A stretch of 64,000 nucleotides of DNA from Saururus chinensis (taxonomy: Eukaryota; Streptophyta; Magnoliopsida; Piperales; Saururaceae), in NCBI GenBank assembly GCA_035235625.1, contig CP141146.1, forward strand, positions 9,480,501 through 9,544,500. The letters are read 5' to 3'. The notes under the pieces were generated by a model, which made no database searches, had not been told where the DNA came from, and was given only the letters and a program-made list of their open reading frames with translations. Position 1 is the stretch's first letter; the number at the start of each line of letters is the position of its first letter. Below are positions 1 to 12,642 of the stretch, in pieces. The position numbers were made by a program, and so were the translations under genes.

Positions 1-1864
1 AAATATTCATCTCACACATTCATAAGTGTGACAAAAGATGTTGTAATTGTGATTGCATTTCTACAAGTGAAATGATAAATCCCATCAGAATGTAGTCTAT
101 TTGAACGCATTTGATTCCATTCTATCTATGCATGGTGTTTCTCCTTTTTCACCTATTTTTGACACAATTTAAATAAAAGTATTTAATATATGTGATGTGT
201 TTGATCACTTTACCATTAAAGTGAAAAGCAACAACTCCTTGATCACATATTCAACATCTTCAACCTAATTGAACTTTAAATGATCCATCAAGATGAGATT
301 CAACCTATGATCTAAAGAACAAACCAACATTGGTTCATAGACTTGATTCTTACACATCAATAAATGACTTTATGTTGCTCACAAAATTTGCTAGCACAAA
401 ACTATTAATTTACATAAGCGATTTTGAAAGATTTGGCTTTGAACTTGGGTGTAGTAATTTTTACAAACTAAATTATACTAAAGATATATATGTAACAAAG
501 TTATAAAAATATCTAAGTTGAGCTGCCCAATCAAGGTGAAGATCAAATTCAACTGAAGTCAAATTTGAAGCTTCAAACTTATATTTAGTCCATTTACAAC
601 AATTTGTATATTTTAAAGTTACAAACTCTTTATGTAGTTAAACTTAGTGTGATGTCATGGAGTAGGCCATTAGTATGGTAGCTTCATTTTAAATTTTGGA
701 TGATTGTGGTTCTTTTGGTGATTTAAATGAGACTTTAACAACTAAAATTGTCATTAACTCCACACTTTAGGATCAAATATGGAAGGGGAATGGTAAGTGG
801 CAATCTAGATTAAGGTGGAGAATACCATTGATAAAAGTTAAATCATTGGAGTTGGACTATACAATAGAAAATGATATGAAAGCTTGATTGAAAGTGTTGT
901 TTATATATTAAACTAATAAAACTCTATTTAATTTGAATGCTTAAAATGATATTTATAAAAAGTCACATCAAAGCTAATGCGAACAAACTACAGTTATATT
1001 TTTTGGTTTAATTTTATTTTCATGAGTTGAGGGTTTTATTTTTAGGTAAAAATTCTAGAGAAGAAGACATTCTTGTTGATGTACACTCCGGCCATGGCTC
1101 ATGACAATCAATACTCTTACATGATGATGACATTGGAAACAACTCCTACAACTTTATTTGGCACCATGTTGAAAAGTTGTCAACTATCAAACATTGGCGA
1201 TCCAGCCTTGGTTGTATTGGATGGGCTTCTCCCTATTGCAATTGTCCTAGGGTCAAAACCCATTGACGAGTAACATGCATGTTTCTTACCTATAATGAAA
1301 GACCATATATAGAGGTAGTTTGTTCATTTAGAAATGAGAGGAGAACAACACAACGAAGGCTGAAGTCTCATTTTCTATTTTAAGAAAACTAGTGAAAGTT
1401 ATCCTTTGACTAACTTCTTATTTTCAAAGTTTGGTGTACTAGAGCAATGAGCTTGATTATACTATTACAGTGTTATATGTTGTCATAAATTGAGATATTG
1501 TTGAATTGTGTAGTTTATTAATGTTGGCATCTATTAGTCATTAGTCTTATTTGCCACAAGTCATTAATTGGAGCAATTTCTTCTCAAGTTTATTCAAGAG
1601 AATTTGTCCTTTAGTGTAAGAATCCTGTAGAACAATTGGTGTCTTGATAAAAAAAACTAGGGATGCATCTTGTTGGAGTTTATGACTAGGCCTTCGCCCC
1701 TAAGCTTCAACCAGAACAAAGACCCCCAAAAAAGCAGCAAAAGGTAGCATAAAGTGGCCATGTAAAAAAACTATTATGTATGTCTGCAACCTGTCCATTC
1801 TTACAATGCCATGGGTCATTGCATCATGGCAAGTGTTATATCTTTAGGCACTTGATAGGAAAAG
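1..1864. other. AT-rich intergenic DNA, no gene seen
   Basis: No reading frame here resembles a known protein, and none has convincing splice signals or codon structure. The longest short frames, such as the one starting near 1073, are isolated and unsupported. I see no tRNA, MITE ends or LTR ends. Confidence 0.5.
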
Positions 1865-2449
1865 TGTCACGCCCCGGCACTACCCGTCCCGAGCTGAACC
1901 TGGTCCAAAGGCCGGTCCAGCCCACGGGGGTGACGACATTGGAAACGGTTAAAGAAATATCAGAAGACTTATGCCCTTACCACTGGCGGTCTAATTAACG
2001 GAGTTACACACTACGTTGAGCAAGAGTAAATAGGTAAAACCGAAAGAGTTACTTAAACTCTAAATTAAACTACAAATCTCAAACTCATATACTAATAATC
2101 CATAGCCAACACATTTGGCTCAAAATAAGGTCTCAAACAAAACTAAAGATATAATAAATCACAAGTCTGAAACAATAACCACTCAAAAGGGTTCTAACAT
2201 CAAAACAAAATAATCAAAGAGAGATGCAAAATCTAGTGGCCTCTACTCCTACTCCCAAGCTCTCCCCAACCTTTCCTCATAAAGAGGATCCTATCCGACT
2301 GCATGTCATGCCATGCAACCCCAAAATAAAATAAGGAAAGTGAGGTGAGTATAAAACTCAATAATGGTTTGAATACAACTATAATAATTAGAAAACACGA
2401 TGACATGATAATGTAGCAGTCCATATATAAAATTAACATGATATACCAT

Positions 2450-2990
2450 TTTCTGATCATGCATTCATATCACAATAAACCTACATAATAGTGTCTCATT
2501 CACACACTTTCTGATTATGTGATAATGCAACCATATCACATGAACCTACATAATAGTGTCTCATTTACAAACTTTCTGATTATATATTCATATCACATAA
2601 ACTTGCATAATAGTGTTGCATTTACAAACTTTCTGATCATGCATTCATATCACATAAACCTATATGAAATGTATCTCTAACATACATTTCAGATCATGCA
2701 ACAACATCATATAAACCTACATGAAATGTATCTCTAACATACACCTGCATAAAATATATCTCTAACATACATTTCAGATCATGCATCAACATCATATAAA
2801 CCTGCATGAGATGTATCTCTAACATACATTTCAGATCATGCAACAACATCATATAAACCTGCATGAAATGTATCTCTAACGTACACCTGCATGAAATGTA
2901 TCTCTAACATACATTTCAGATCATGCATCAACATCTTATAAACCTGCATGAGATGTATCTCTAACATACATTTCAGATCATGCATTAACA
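2450..2990. repeat. AT-rich tandem repeat inside the LTR-like block
   Basis: About nine degenerate units of roughly 57-60 bp. Each contains TCAGATCATGCA, then CATATAAACCTGCATGA, then a run ending in ATCTCTAACATACAT. Some units carry an extra sub-repeat of about 27 bp. This is a minisatellite in an LTR. It is not a CRISPR array, because the unit is continuous and has no unique spacers. Confidence 0.75.
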
Positions 2991-3082
2991 TTCTCATTCA
3001 CCATGCATGTATAAATGTCTCACACACACTAGTCTAACATGCAAGTTCACACACAGAGAGAATAAACCTGCTTTTCAAGGTT

Positions 3083-3247
3083 AACGCCTTCGAGCAACCC
3101 CTGCTCCTCGAGGCCAACGCCTTCGAGCAACCCTTACTCCTCAAGGCTAACGCCTTCGAGTAACTCCTGCTCCTTAAGGTTAAATCCTTCGAGCAACTCC
3201 TGCTCCTCAAGGCCAAAGCCTTCTAGCAACTCTTGCCCATCAAGCCT
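3083..3247. repeat. Five 33-bp minisatellite units
   Basis: Five head-to-tail units of 33 bp, each starting AA(C/A)(G/T)CCTTCGAGCAAC and ending near CTCCTCAAGGC, with a few differences between units. Because 33 is a multiple of three, open frames run through the tract with an 11-residue periodicity. I read those frames as a by-product of the repeat, not a gene. Confidence 0.85.
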
Positions 3248-5433
3248 AAACACCTGGGCAACCCTGCTTGTCAAGACCGAAGTCCCAAGCAACAATACCT
3301 GGTAAGCCGGTGCACTCGGACAAACCAGCTGGATTCTCAGGGTCCAAATAATTTCAACAACTAATCCCATCGCAAGACAAATACACAGCTCGTCCCTACA
3401 TAACTCAATTTAACTAGACTTAACCTGGGGAGTATACATGTTCCACACAATAACTTAAATTGAAAACATGTCCTTTCGGACCAGCCAAGTTTCGATTAAT
3501 TCACCAACCGATTAATCTGGCACGCAATCTCAATTATTACATACAATTGATCAATTCCGGTTAAATAATGGTAAAACCTCATTCATGAAGTCTGATACAT
3601 GATGCATGATATCATGATACATCCAAGAGCAAAAGTCTACGTAGGTTCCAACACATGAAACGTGCTCCCAATCAATAAAAGCTAATTAACTGCAATTTCA
3701 TAGTAGATTCCCCATACGTATGTGTATTCATGCATATTCTAAGCACATGACCAACGCTTGACATAAACTCATAAAACAATATACGCATGTTTAAACACAT
3801 TTAAAACAATGATTCCCAACTAAAATCAAAGCAAAATCCACCATAAAGCTTAAATCCATCCATGTGAAATCGAATGTTCACTCCCACAAACATGATTTTT
3901 CCACACATTAAGCCAAAACATGATCACATCCATTACCCAGAAACCATCTTCACTATAAGAGAACACATCTCACCATTTTCTATATAATATCCTTGCTGGA
4001 AACATATTTTAATCACAAGAATTCCAACATTCAAAAGTTCAAAGTACTTCAATATCAACATGCATAATTATCAACATAATATAATGCCACATGACCACAC
4101 TTAAACACATTCCATAAATTTCCATCATCAATTCTACACCTCCAGTAGCCTAATTTCATCATAACACACCTCCCATAACCATTAGAATCATCAAATAGAG
4201 TAAAACATTGAAATATGCATAAGTTTCAAAAATAACAAAAACTGTCGTGTAGCCGTTCGATTGCCCCGCAAGGCCGTTGGATCGGCTAAACTGAAAATCT
4301 GTCAGAAATGTAGTGTTGCCAATCAATCACCAACAAAACAGTTTTGATATTCTTTTTCATTCTGAAAATCAAAACCAAGACACCATGAAAATACCTTAAA
4401 ATCCTCACCCATGGTCTCAAACACTATCAAAAACTCATCAAATCTTCCAGAACACTAATCTAAACCATTCTAAAATAAAACCCTAAGAAATCAAAGTAAA
4501 AGACTAACATTTATTAAACTCACCATTAGAGCCTAAATCAAGCAAATCCGCTTCAAATAACATCATAAAAACCAAGATTTTTACTACCCAAAGTTGAAAT
4601 TGAAGAGCCCATTACCTTTCCTTATTGGTTTTGGGTTGGAATGAACCTTCAATCTCCTCCAACACCTTCCAAAAACACAATTTTAAGTTAACATACAACT
4701 AATCTTGATTTAGCTTTGAAAAATCAAAAGTAAACATTAGATCTAGGGTTTTAGAAGCCTAAAAATGAAAATTTAAAGATTAAGGCTTGGAGAAGAGAGG
4801 TAAAACAATAGTTTTATGCTTTCAAAACAGATTGAAATGATGGGGGAAGTTAAGATTAAGAAGAGTTTAAGAAAAACTTAGAGATTAAGCTAAGATTAAG
4901 CTAAACTCACCTCTAATCGTTTCCTTTCTAGGCCTAATCGGGGATTAGGCTCCAAATCTTCTAGCTAAGCCTATACGCAAATGGGAAATGATACAACTCT
5001 TTCCTTTTATAGGAAGGGCTGGGCTATACCTAATAGAAATGTGGGGTAGAAATATAATTTTTACCAAAATTAAAAAATTTGGCAATTTAACCCAAAATTA
5101 GGTCTAGAAAAATCCTAAAACTTTTTATAGTGTCTTCCATTGATTTCTGGGGCATTTTGGTTCAAAAATCTTAATTTTGTCGGTGGGGCCCACAAGGGGT
5201 CCCGCCAAACCCTAATTTTTGGAAAATTAGTGAAAAATCAAAAGATTTCCAAAAATTTCATATTTGACCCAAAACCACTTAAAACTCATAAATGTAAAGT
5301 TGGTTTTGATTAAAACCTTTAGAAAATACTCAAATTTAGAAAATTATCCTGAATCGATCAAAATTAATATTAAATCACAGAAAAATATTTAAACAAAATG
5401 AATTCAAACTGGTTTACGATCAGGGATCTTACA

Positions 5434-5987
5434 AAAAAGGTCTAGGCATCACCCTTAGTTTTAGTGTGAACACTGCCAAAGCAAGCACACTTTGGTGTAC
5501 GTGTGCACATCGACGGTATTCGTGCATTGGTGGATTGATTTGTAGAAGTCCTACTTGTAGTGGGTCTTGATGGCGGGTTGGACACCATCAACATAGGGTA
5601 AGTCTTATGCATGTGAGACAAATGTTGGAAGATCCCTACTTGGCATAGGAATCATATGTGGGCCTAAATTTCTAGGTACATGCAGGCAGTCTTGCCCAAA
5701 ACATGCAAGCTATGCAAGGATGTGATTGCTGAGTGCATGTTGATGAAGACTTGCTTGGTTATTTATTCATTGGAAAGTGTCCTAGTATGACTAGGAGTGT
5801 ACGTGGGAGCCTAGTACAAGTAGGAAACCCTATGACAACTATTGCATGCGTGTGGACTGCTCAATATGGCCAAATCTTAGCAGAACTTGGACTCCATGTG
5901 AGATGTGGACACATGATATACTTTATTGAGGCATGCGAGCTAAGGACTTTGAGCTAGAGTAGGGGCATGAAGGTTGTTGGATGAAGG
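5434..5987. other. Unassigned stretch between two LTR-like blocks
   Basis: No gene recognised. Together with 7629-8330 it may be one older element into which the block at 5988-7628 inserted, because the flanks join cleanly at the GAAGG target site. That is an inference. Confidence 0.35.
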
Positions 5988-7628
5988 TGTAACGATCCTG
6001 AAATTATGGTACTATTTTTCCCTCTAATAGAGTTAATATTAGAGTTATTAGAAGACTTATTTTCTTTAGAGTTTATTTTTCAATGGGTTTTCTTAGGGAT
6101 TAGTAGAGCTATGAGAGATGAGTGTAACAGGTCTTGGATCTCTAAAATGAGACATCAAGGTCTTAAATTATGACATAGAGAAACATGCCACATGGGGAAG
6201 TCCCACTTGAAAAGTGTGGGATATCCTACCCATGAGGTCTAGCTTTGTGGGGCTCGTCGATATGAGCTCAACTGTACCAAGAATATGCTAATTGAACTTC
6301 CAAGAAATTTATGGTGTTTTGAATTTTTTGGTTTTGTTGGATTTAAAAAAAACCTGTGGTTGATGCATGTCAACTGGCACCATAGCTAGTGTGGAGCATG
6401 TTGGCACCAAGTGAAGTTGAGCTCCGCAACCCTACCCATGTGGGGTCTTGTTTAGTAGGGCTCGTCATTACGAGCTCAACAATACCAAGAACTTGTGAAT
6501 CCTACTTTAGCATAAATAAGTTATGGCATTTTGAATTCTTTGGTTTTGTTGGGTTTAGAAAAAACATGGTTGGAGCATGTTGGCATGCACCATGGCCAAT
6601 GTGCCGCACTTTGGTGCCAAGTGAAGCAAAGCACTATGTGGCGCCTACCATGTGGCAAAGCTCCTAAAATGCAGCACCTCACCTGCTGGAGCAGCAAGTG
6701 GCTATGAAAGGCAGGATATGAGGGGAAATTCCAATTTTTCCCACTTTTCCCTCTTCTTCTAATCACATACCCTAAAATTTATTCTGGCCTATGTGGAGTC
6801 AATCTTAGTTCGATTTAGTCCATTTAAGAGGTATTTCTAACTAAATCAATCGTGCTTGATGAGGTGACAAGGTTATTTTCATGTTTTGAGCACCCATAAG
6901 GAAAAGTTTAGGAAAGGACAAGGAAGGGGGTTTTAAATTCTAAACTTATGCTTTGCTGGGAGCAATCAATTCTTTTGAAATATTTTACTAGACTAAGTTT
7001 TATAGCTATGTTTTCTAGAAAAAAACTCTATATGTTAAATGATTTGATTTTGTTATGATTTGTTTTGAGTGCTTGCTCTCTCTGGATAGTTCATTCGTTA
7101 GCAAACTAGGAATTATTATGATAATGATTCTGGATACTTGCCACACTTAGCTCTAGGCATATATGATATAAAATATCATGGGAAAATTCTTATCCTTCTG
7201 GCTTCTGTGGAAGAGTAAGTCATAAAGTACAACGACTCTAAGATTAGTGTGTTTTTGGATAAATGATTAGTTCCAAATATTTGTATGAAATGATTCAATT
7301 TGATTTATAAAGATTTCTTGAATAACATGCTTGTAGAATTTAGCACAACCTATTGAGTATAGATATACTCACCCACCCCCAAAGTTTATAAGGGAAGCGG
7401 TAAATTCAGAGGTGAAAGAGAAAAAACTTTCATAGTGAAATCTCTCTAGTTTGCTTCTTTGAAAGATATACAAATATTTGTATTGACTGATGTGTAAAGG
7501 CATGGTATGCCTAGTATTGAAACCTTATATAATAACTTACTCATTACACTATGATCCTAACACTTATGATCTAAATAGACCAACATGTTTTTATTTTATG
7601 TTATTTCAAAATTAGAGTGGATGTTATA
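5988..7628 (+). mobile_element. Solo LTR with 5-bp target duplication
   Basis: Starts TGTAACGATCC and ends with a decayed GGATGTTATA. It is flanked by GAAGG at 5983-5987 and 7629-7633. It shares the motif GGGCTCGTCGATATGAG and the following GTACCAAGA with the LTR blocks at 47744 and 60696, so it is a diverged member of that family. No internal retroelement domains are present. It looks old. Confidence 0.7.
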
Positions 7629-8330
7629 GAAGGCATGATTCTTGAAGGAAGGTGCATGCTAATTCCTAACTAGGCTAGAAGTCTGAATAAATGTCTTAGG
7701 TGGGTTTGTGCACATGTTTCTTAGTTATAATGAGCAGGGTCACTTGTACGATGAATTTGTAAAGAGACAACTAAGTTGTAGTAGCACTAGATTTTCATGG
7801 ACCCTCCCCTCTATATAAGGATTAGATGGATGGTTGAGAGGGCAACCAAACTTTATTATAAATCAGTTCTAGAGAGGGCAAAGAGATATGGGCAGGGCCT
7901 GATTTCGCAAGGGTGTTGTATTGTGTAAGTACAAGCTTGTATCTTGGGTTTGGAGGCAAAGTAGAGGGCCTTGTTTATTGTAATTTCAAACATTCATTTC
8001 TGGAATAAAAGGTGTTGAAGAAAAGCCTATTTTTCAGTAGTGGTTGGTGTGCAAAAACTTGTGTGAATACATAGTGGATAGGCTACTAGTTGTGCACCCA
8101 TCACAAGGCATACTCTTAAGCAAGGGTTTGCCCTTGTGATAGTTGGTTATTTTACCAAAATACCTGAAGGAGTCCGAGGACACTTGAGGGCTTGGAGCAA
8201 GAAAATTGAAGGATTTCGAGTGGTCTTATAGACTTGGAGGCTTACTGAAGGCATACTACTGCTGAGAGATGGTAAACATAATGTTGACTCGTTTGTAGGA
8301 GCTCAAAGCCAAGGTGTACTAAATGAGGAT
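7629..8330 (+). other. LTR-like promoter fragment, unassigned
   Basis: Contains a good TATA box (CTCTATATAAGG near 7810-7821) and, about 190 bp later, GGAATAAAAGG near 8001, the order of a U3-R region. No protein-coding frame follows. It may be a fragment of a second LTR family. Confidence is low because no element ends were found. Confidence 0.3.
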
Positions 8331-8941
8331 TACTACTGTGTTTTCATGTTTGATGTAATTATAGATCTTTTAGCTAAAATAAATACAAATTCTATACATG
8401 CATTTGTGCATATAAACGTAAGAAGTGTTGAAGCACAATTGAAAATACTGCCAATGTATTTTCTCCCACAAGCTTTGTTAATAATGCAACATCACCATGT
8501 CTTCCCACAGTATTCACATATGCTTTTTTTTCTTTTTGAGAATGAACCATGATGTTTACTTAGGAACGAGAACGTGATACAAAACCAAAACACATATGGG
8601 AAGGTGTTGATGTATTTGGGTAAAAATTGCATTAGGAAAAAATTTATCACAAAACCAATTCATGGGAATTGAAAAGAATTTGAAGGGGCTACCATGCAAG
8701 CACATACATTTTCAAATAGTACATCTAAAGAGTCATGTTAGCATGTACTTCGACGCATTTGGCAAAGCATCTGCTGGTCCACTAAGCGCATCACAGGCCA
8801 TTAAATGGTGCATATTACTCAAGGGGATATGCACAATGCAATAAACACACTCTCCCAACTAGAAGCATTTTTCATGTTTTACTCCTAAAATAAGATTAAT
8901 ATTAAAAATATATAAAAAAATTTTATCCATTAAACTAATAA

Positions 8942-8944
<3 letters not shown>
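8331..8944. other. Intergenic, nothing recognised
   Basis: Short frames only, no homology or signals that I can support. Confidence 0.4.

Positions 8945-9018
<74 letters not shown>
8945..9018. repeat. (AT)n microsatellite
   Basis: An almost pure AT dinucleotide run of about 74 bp. The open frames across it encoding alternating Ile-Tyr are artefacts of the repeat. Confidence 0.98.
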
Positions 9019-9022
<4 letters not shown>

Positions 9023-10019
9023 CATTATATATACCATCGATCTTAAATATTAAAGATTTAAATATATTTTTAAACTGGGCTCATTGCAAAAAGGAACATA
9101 CAAAATTCTTCCCTGGCAGCTGCGCGGTGTAAAAATTCCTGTAAAATTTCAATAAACGTTTTGGCGCCGCACCTTTGAACTCAAGCAGTTGTACGATCAC
9201 GGGGTTTCCATATGGCAGGCCGGCTACTTGATTTGGCATGCGTGTACATTTCGTTTTTCAGGCCACTCCGCGCCTTGGCCCAAATCCCTGTCGAAAGTTT
9301 GGACTTATGCAGCTTCTCGCAGGAACAGAGACGACACGAAATGCTCACACCTTTTTTACTTTCTGCTTTCGGTATGTTTTGTTCTGTGTGTTCAAAACAT
9401 GAACATCGTAATTTTAAACATTCCCACTCTTCCAATCAGGCAATGCAAAATGCCTCGATAACTGTTTATTCACTAGGATTTGCAGGCTTAAAGAGGCACG
9501 AGTCCGAATAAACCAGCTGATTCAATTTCAGCCTTTTTTTTAGGAAAAGTAAAGAAAACATATGATTTTTTTATATTAAATTATGATCTAAAAAATAAAT
9601 TCAATGCATGGGTCAAATTCGGAATAATAAATTACAGCTGTCTTATCAATATTAGACATAAAGGAAATGGTTATTTCCTCTTGTTTAATTGGCCTATTAA
9701 ATTTTCAATATGCTAATAAAAAAGTAAAAAACAATATTTTTTCATTTACCCTTCTATTTTTTTTTTGGGTGACAAGAGCCCTTGAAGGGGTGGAAAGGCT
9801 GTTCAAAGAGAAGAAGAAACATATATAAGGTGCCCCTTGCAATCATATAGGTTGCAGGAAGTCAATGGGATACAAAAACATGTACTCCAGCCAAAGATAA
9901 AAAAAACTGAAGATTTCATGGAGATAGATAAACTATGCTTGCAACCATAACATCTTGAGCACGACTAGGGAGATTAAGATCACTTGACTTGATGGGTAAA
10001 GTTGTAGAATGTCTCCATT
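9019..10019. other. Intergenic, nothing recognised
   Basis: A moderately GC-rich island at 9110-9340 has overlapping short frames on both strands. None resembles a protein I know. The rest is AT-rich. Confidence 0.4.
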
Positions 10020-10024
10020 GTAGT

Positions 10025-11523
10025 AGTAACACCCGGGCCGCAACTTAAACTAGAATCACTAGATGGCCTAACTTGACCTAGGGGTTTAAAAAATAGAGTA
10101 AAATTTTCATTCTTTTAGGAGCATCTTCTGTGTGTGAGAGCTGCAATGTTCTTTTGCACACTACAAAACTTCAACACCTCATTGCACATACTAACCAAAA
10201 TAAAATCATATTTTATAACTATTTAAATCGGGCTAACATTGCTGTAATGTTGGTTGCCTACATATATATTAGATAACATCTACGATGTTATTCTAATACG
10301 ATCGAATTCTAACATAGTACTTCTCATGGCTAATACATACATCAAACAACACAAAATTATATATTTCATATACTTATTTTTTAATAAATCTAATAAATAA
10401 TCGAAGTTAGACAACTCTTTATTTCACATAATAGAGAAGCATATAAGAACATATCATATCAGAGTAAAAACATATATCTCATTTAACATCTTAAGTTGAC
10501 TAATTAAGGAGCATATACATTTATTTAAACATGTATTAAAATCAAAAAGTTAGAAACTCTTACTTCTTTGAGGTTTTTGGAAGTAACAAAATTCAAAGTT
10601 TCTCTTTCTTTTAGGGCATTCTCCCCTCGAGGTCCAGAGACGGTAGGCAGAGCCTCCTCTAACTCCAAAATATTTCTCTCTTTCCTATTTGAAAATGGCA
10701 GACATAAACTCCCCTTACCCAAAATGTTTCTCTCATTACACCTGAAGGCAATAAACAAAACCTCTATTTATCAAGAGACGTTTCACTCTTTGTGCACTTG
10801 AAGGTAGCAAACAAGACTTCCCCTTACCCGGGACACCTCTCTCTTTATGGCCCGAAGGTAGAGGACGGAGCCTCCTTTTTTCTAGGGTCATTTTCCCCTC
10901 TAGAGTACCTAGCTTGTGGAATAGACCCTTCTATTGCGTAGAGCACCATCCAATTAATAAGAAACAACTCTTGAACACACAAAATTGGACTTAAATTGGC
11001 TCAAAAAAGGGAAAAATACGAGAGAATAAGAGAACTGGAGTCTAAATCCAGTTTCAACCCCCCACCCCCTTATATAGTGTGTGGTGCAGCCAAAATTGGT
11101 GGCATGCGCGTGGCTCCCGTGCACACAGCTGTGCAGGTCCTTCCTAAGATGCTTGTCGCCCGCAACTTATTTTGTTTAATTTTATTTTTTTTCTACAAAT
11201 GCTCATATTTGTTTACCTTGGACTCAAATTCGTGCATTTTTGGTACTATTTAGCTTATATTGATGAGCCCTATGAAACTACACCACTCAAGGTAGGTTAT
11301 CCTACACTTTTTAAGTGGGTCCCACACATGTGATATGCTTCCCGATGTCTTAACTTTCACTCCTAACCTCTGTTTCTTGCATTTTTTGGTTCGTTACATT
11401 CATTTTTTCAAGCTTTATACACATATGAGGTTCACCCCTCAAAACGTACCAATTCTTATCCAAAAATTAATAAATAATACTAACCCTTTAGGGTTAAATA
11501 TAATAAAAAAATAGGTTGTTACA
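10025..11523 (-). mobile_element. Solo LTR, minus orientation, with GTAGT target duplication
   Basis: Plus strand begins AGTAACACCCGGGCC and ends GGTTGTTACA, flanked by GTAGT at 10020-10024 and 11524-11528. On the minus strand it reads TGTAACAACC...CCCGGGTGTTAC. The middle (10560-10930) holds degraded units whose reverse complement matches the GGGTAAGGGGAGGTTCTG minisatellite of the LTRs at 47744 and 60696, so it belongs to the same family. No internal domains are seen. Confidence 0.7.
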
Positions 11524-11552
11524 GTAGTATACCTCGAATTCATAGATTACCA

Positions 11553-11935
11553 CTCCCTCTGTCCAATATTAATAGTTACCTTTGAAAAACAGTAGTTTTT
11601 GCTGAATGGTAAATCCCATATCTAAGAGAAGGGAAAAGGGTAGTGGTATTTCTACACCCACTTTCTTACACTCATATGCCTTACACCACTTATAATTAGA
11701 TAAAGAAAAGTGAATTTCATGTTGTCAGGTAGGATTCACCTTCCCTATCTAATCAAAGATAGTGTAAGGCCTGTGGTGTAAATAGAGTATAAATATCATT
11801 TTCCAAGGGGAAATAAGCTTATAGTACTATTTTTTAAGTATCCAATCACTTATAATAAAGAAATGAAGCTATTAATATAGAACAAACTTATTTGTCAAAT
11901 GGAGCTATAATGTAGGACAGAGGGATAGGGCTATG
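11553..11935. mobile_element. Stowaway-like MITE, with another MITE nested in it
   Basis: Terminal inverted repeats CTCCCTCTGTCC and GGACAGAGGGA match the end style of plant Stowaway (Tc1/mariner) MITEs. A 167-bp element with its own ends sits inside at 11638-11804. Without it the Stowaway would be about 207 bp, a normal size. The TA target is not clean on the left side. Confidence 0.65.
11638..11804. mobile_element. Foldback MITE, Mutator-like, copy 1
   Basis: Ends GGGTAGTGGTATT... and ...AATATCATTTTCC are inverted copies. The arms continue to pair through CTTACACC / GGTGTAAG. It is flanked by AAGGGAAAA and AAGGGGAAA (8 of 9 match), a 9-bp target duplication as made by Mutator-like elements. 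It is related to the elements at 12643, 14491 and, by its ends only, 25959. Confidence 0.75.
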
Positions 11936-12498
11936 TTGAAAACCCGGATCCAAACCAATTTGAATGGAAACGACCCGAGATTAACAGAAATTCTTGGACC
12001 GACTCGACCAGAAATAAGAATTGAAAAACCCGAGAACCGAAATAGGAACTGAGATTCTATCTTGGGTCGGGTCGGGCACAAGAAAACAATACTCTCGTAA
12101 ATCTCGGTCGGGTCTGGCATGTGAAAACCCAAGAACTGACCCAAACCGACCCAAGTTCCTAATTAACTTATAAATCATATTTAATCTTGGTTATATGAAT
12201 TTTTATAATTTTTTATAGATATAACTAATTTAATATAATGTAAATTGGTTTGAATTATTGGAACCGACCCACCCAAGATAGAATCTCAGTTCCTATTTTG
12301 GTTCTTAGGTTTTTCAGCTCTTATTTCGGGTCAAGTCGGGTCCAAGAATTTCAATTCCTATCTCAGGTTGGGTTGGGTCCAAGGAACTCAGTTCCTATCT
12401 CAGGTCGGGTTGGGTCCAAGGAACTCAATTCCTATCTCAGGTCGGGTCGGGTTAAGTCCTGCAAAACCCGACCTAACCAAACCCAAGATGCAACCCTA
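11936..12498. mobile_element. hAT-like GGTCGGGTC-rich element
   Basis: Begins TAGGGCTATG and ends GCAACCCTA, giving TAGGG / CCCTA termini. The interior is full of GGTCGGGTCGGG-type units and their reverse complements (ACCCGACC), plus repeated AACTCAGTTCCTATCTCAGG. Composition and ends resemble the MITE at 52732. No clear 8-bp target duplication is visible, partly because the left end abuts the Stowaway-like element. Confidence 0.5.
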
Positions 12499-12642
12499 AG
12501 AATGGAGAATGTACCAACTCCTTCCAACATATGATAATTATTAGATAGGTGGCATGCAAGGGGAATCAATGCAAAGTCTAGAGTACAAAACAAAGAGGGT
12601 TGACCTTAAGCTTCAAGGGCTTCTACCAATAAATTAGAGGAA

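Larger units (their letters stand above)
1865..5433 (-). mobile_element. Solo-LTR-like block, probable Ty3/gypsy type
   Basis: The block begins TGTCACGCCCCGG and ends GGGATCTTACA on the plus strand. Read on the minus strand this is TGTAAGATCCC...CCGGGGCGTGACA, the TG...CA form common for plant LTRs. A-rich 5-mers flank it (AAAAG on the left, AAAAA/AAAAG on the right), so the target duplication is plausible but not clean. No gag, protease, integrase or reverse transcriptase is visible inside, which fits a solo LTR. At about 3.6 kb it is long. It contains two tandem-repeat tracts. The superfamily is inferred from terminus style only. Confidence 0.6.

Noticed and set aside
2450-3250. Regular repeats that superficially resemble a CRISPR array
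   Set aside because: The units are continuous minisatellites without unique spacers, they lie inside an LTR-like block, and the genome is eukaryotic.
3034-3370. Open frames on the minus strand with repeating 11-residue units
   Set aside because: They are created by the 33-bp minisatellite. No start context, domain or conservation supports a protein.
8941-9132. Frame of alternating Ile-Tyr residues (also at 16873-17067)
   Set aside because: Translation of an (AT)n microsatellite.
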